Below are positions 34,681-34,907 of a DNA stretch of 34,907 nt, piece by piece (positions within the stretch are counted from its first letter, which is position 1; the number at the start of each line of letters is the position of its first letter). Origin of the DNA: an uncultured beta proteobacterium (GTDB lineage: Bacteria > Pseudomonadota > Gammaproteobacteria > Burkholderiales > Burkholderiaceae_C); the NCBI GenBank assembly GCA_903863395.1, contig CAIPBW010000299.1, positions 1 to 34,907 of the forward strand, written 5' to 3'. The notes beneath the pieces are model-generated. The model was not told the DNA's origin, did no database searches, and saw only the letters and a program-made list of their open reading frames with translations. The position numbers were made by a program, and so were the translations under genes.

Positions 34681-34907
34681 TTAACCCGTACCCCCGTATT
34701 TCCGGTCAACAGTTGCCACCTCGACACTGTAGCTCTCATACCACCGCTCCTTGCCCAGGCGCTGCGCCTGGACGTGCTCCGGGTGCGCGCGCCAAGCCCG
34801 GATGCTCTCAACATCGGGCCAGTAGGAAAGCGCCACTTCGTTCTCGCCCTCTGCGACCGCGTGAAACTCGATGCACCCAAACTCCGCAAGCGCAAGCTCC
34901 CGCATCC
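34681..34907 (-). CDS. Antibiotic biosynthesis monooxygenase (ABM)-like protein, truncated by window edge
   Basis: Frame open to window end; GCIEFHAVAEGENEVALSYWPDVESIRAWRAHPEHVQAQRLGKERWYESYSVEVATV. Confidence 0.7.
   Translation of the reverse strand, partial: MRELALAEFGCIEFHAVAEGENEVALSYWPDVESIRAWRAHPEHVQAQRLGKERWYESYSVEVATVDRKYGGTG

Noticed and set aside
34469-34684. 71-aa plus-strand ORF
   Set aside because: Lies in the hydrogenase promoter region; no domain resemblance, and the sigma-54 match and repeats explain the region better.
1-34907. CRISPR arrays, tRNA or rRNA genes, transposases
   Set aside because: No regularly spaced repeats, no recognisable tRNA/rRNA sequence and no transposase/integrase motifs were seen.

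Overview
The window is a protein-dense, GC-rich proteobacterial segment, probably beta-proteobacterial and Comamonadaceae-like (inferred from gene content only). It has three blocks. (A) ~40-14476 is a large signalling island: two divergently transcribed, paralogous arms built from HTH(MerR/excisionase-like)-REC proteins, stand-alone CheY-like receivers and multi-PAS histidine kinases. The right arm also has a PAS protein, a GGDEF protein, an orphan PhnD-type binding protein, a PAS/degenerate-DHp protein and an HDOD protein. (B) 14611-19792 is a nickel module: NikMN/CbiM, NikQ/CbiQ, NikO/CbiO, NikR and an outer-membrane barrel candidate, interleaved with the H2-signalling kinase HoxJ/HupT. (C) 19921-34448 is one long minus-strand [NiFe]-hydrogenase operon: Hyb-type small subunit, HybA-like FeS protein, HybB/NrfD-like membrane subunit, large subunit, maturation protease, HoxL/HupF, HybE, HypC, HypD, HypE, HypX, HoxA, HoxB, HoxC. 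It is preceded by a good -24/-12 (sigma-54) promoter match. The observations most worth a second look are: two degenerate H-boxes in the signalling island (H to R, H to E); a PAS/GGDEF pair separated only by an in-frame TAG; the mirrored paralogous modules around a palindrome-rich divergent intergenic region; the sigma-54 promoter with clustered TTGGC/GCCAA motifs; a terminator-like hairpin inside the hydrogenase operon; a Tat-like motif at the HybE C-terminus; and nickel genes inserted between hoxC and hoxJ. All calls were made by reading the sequence and ORF translations; no database search was run.
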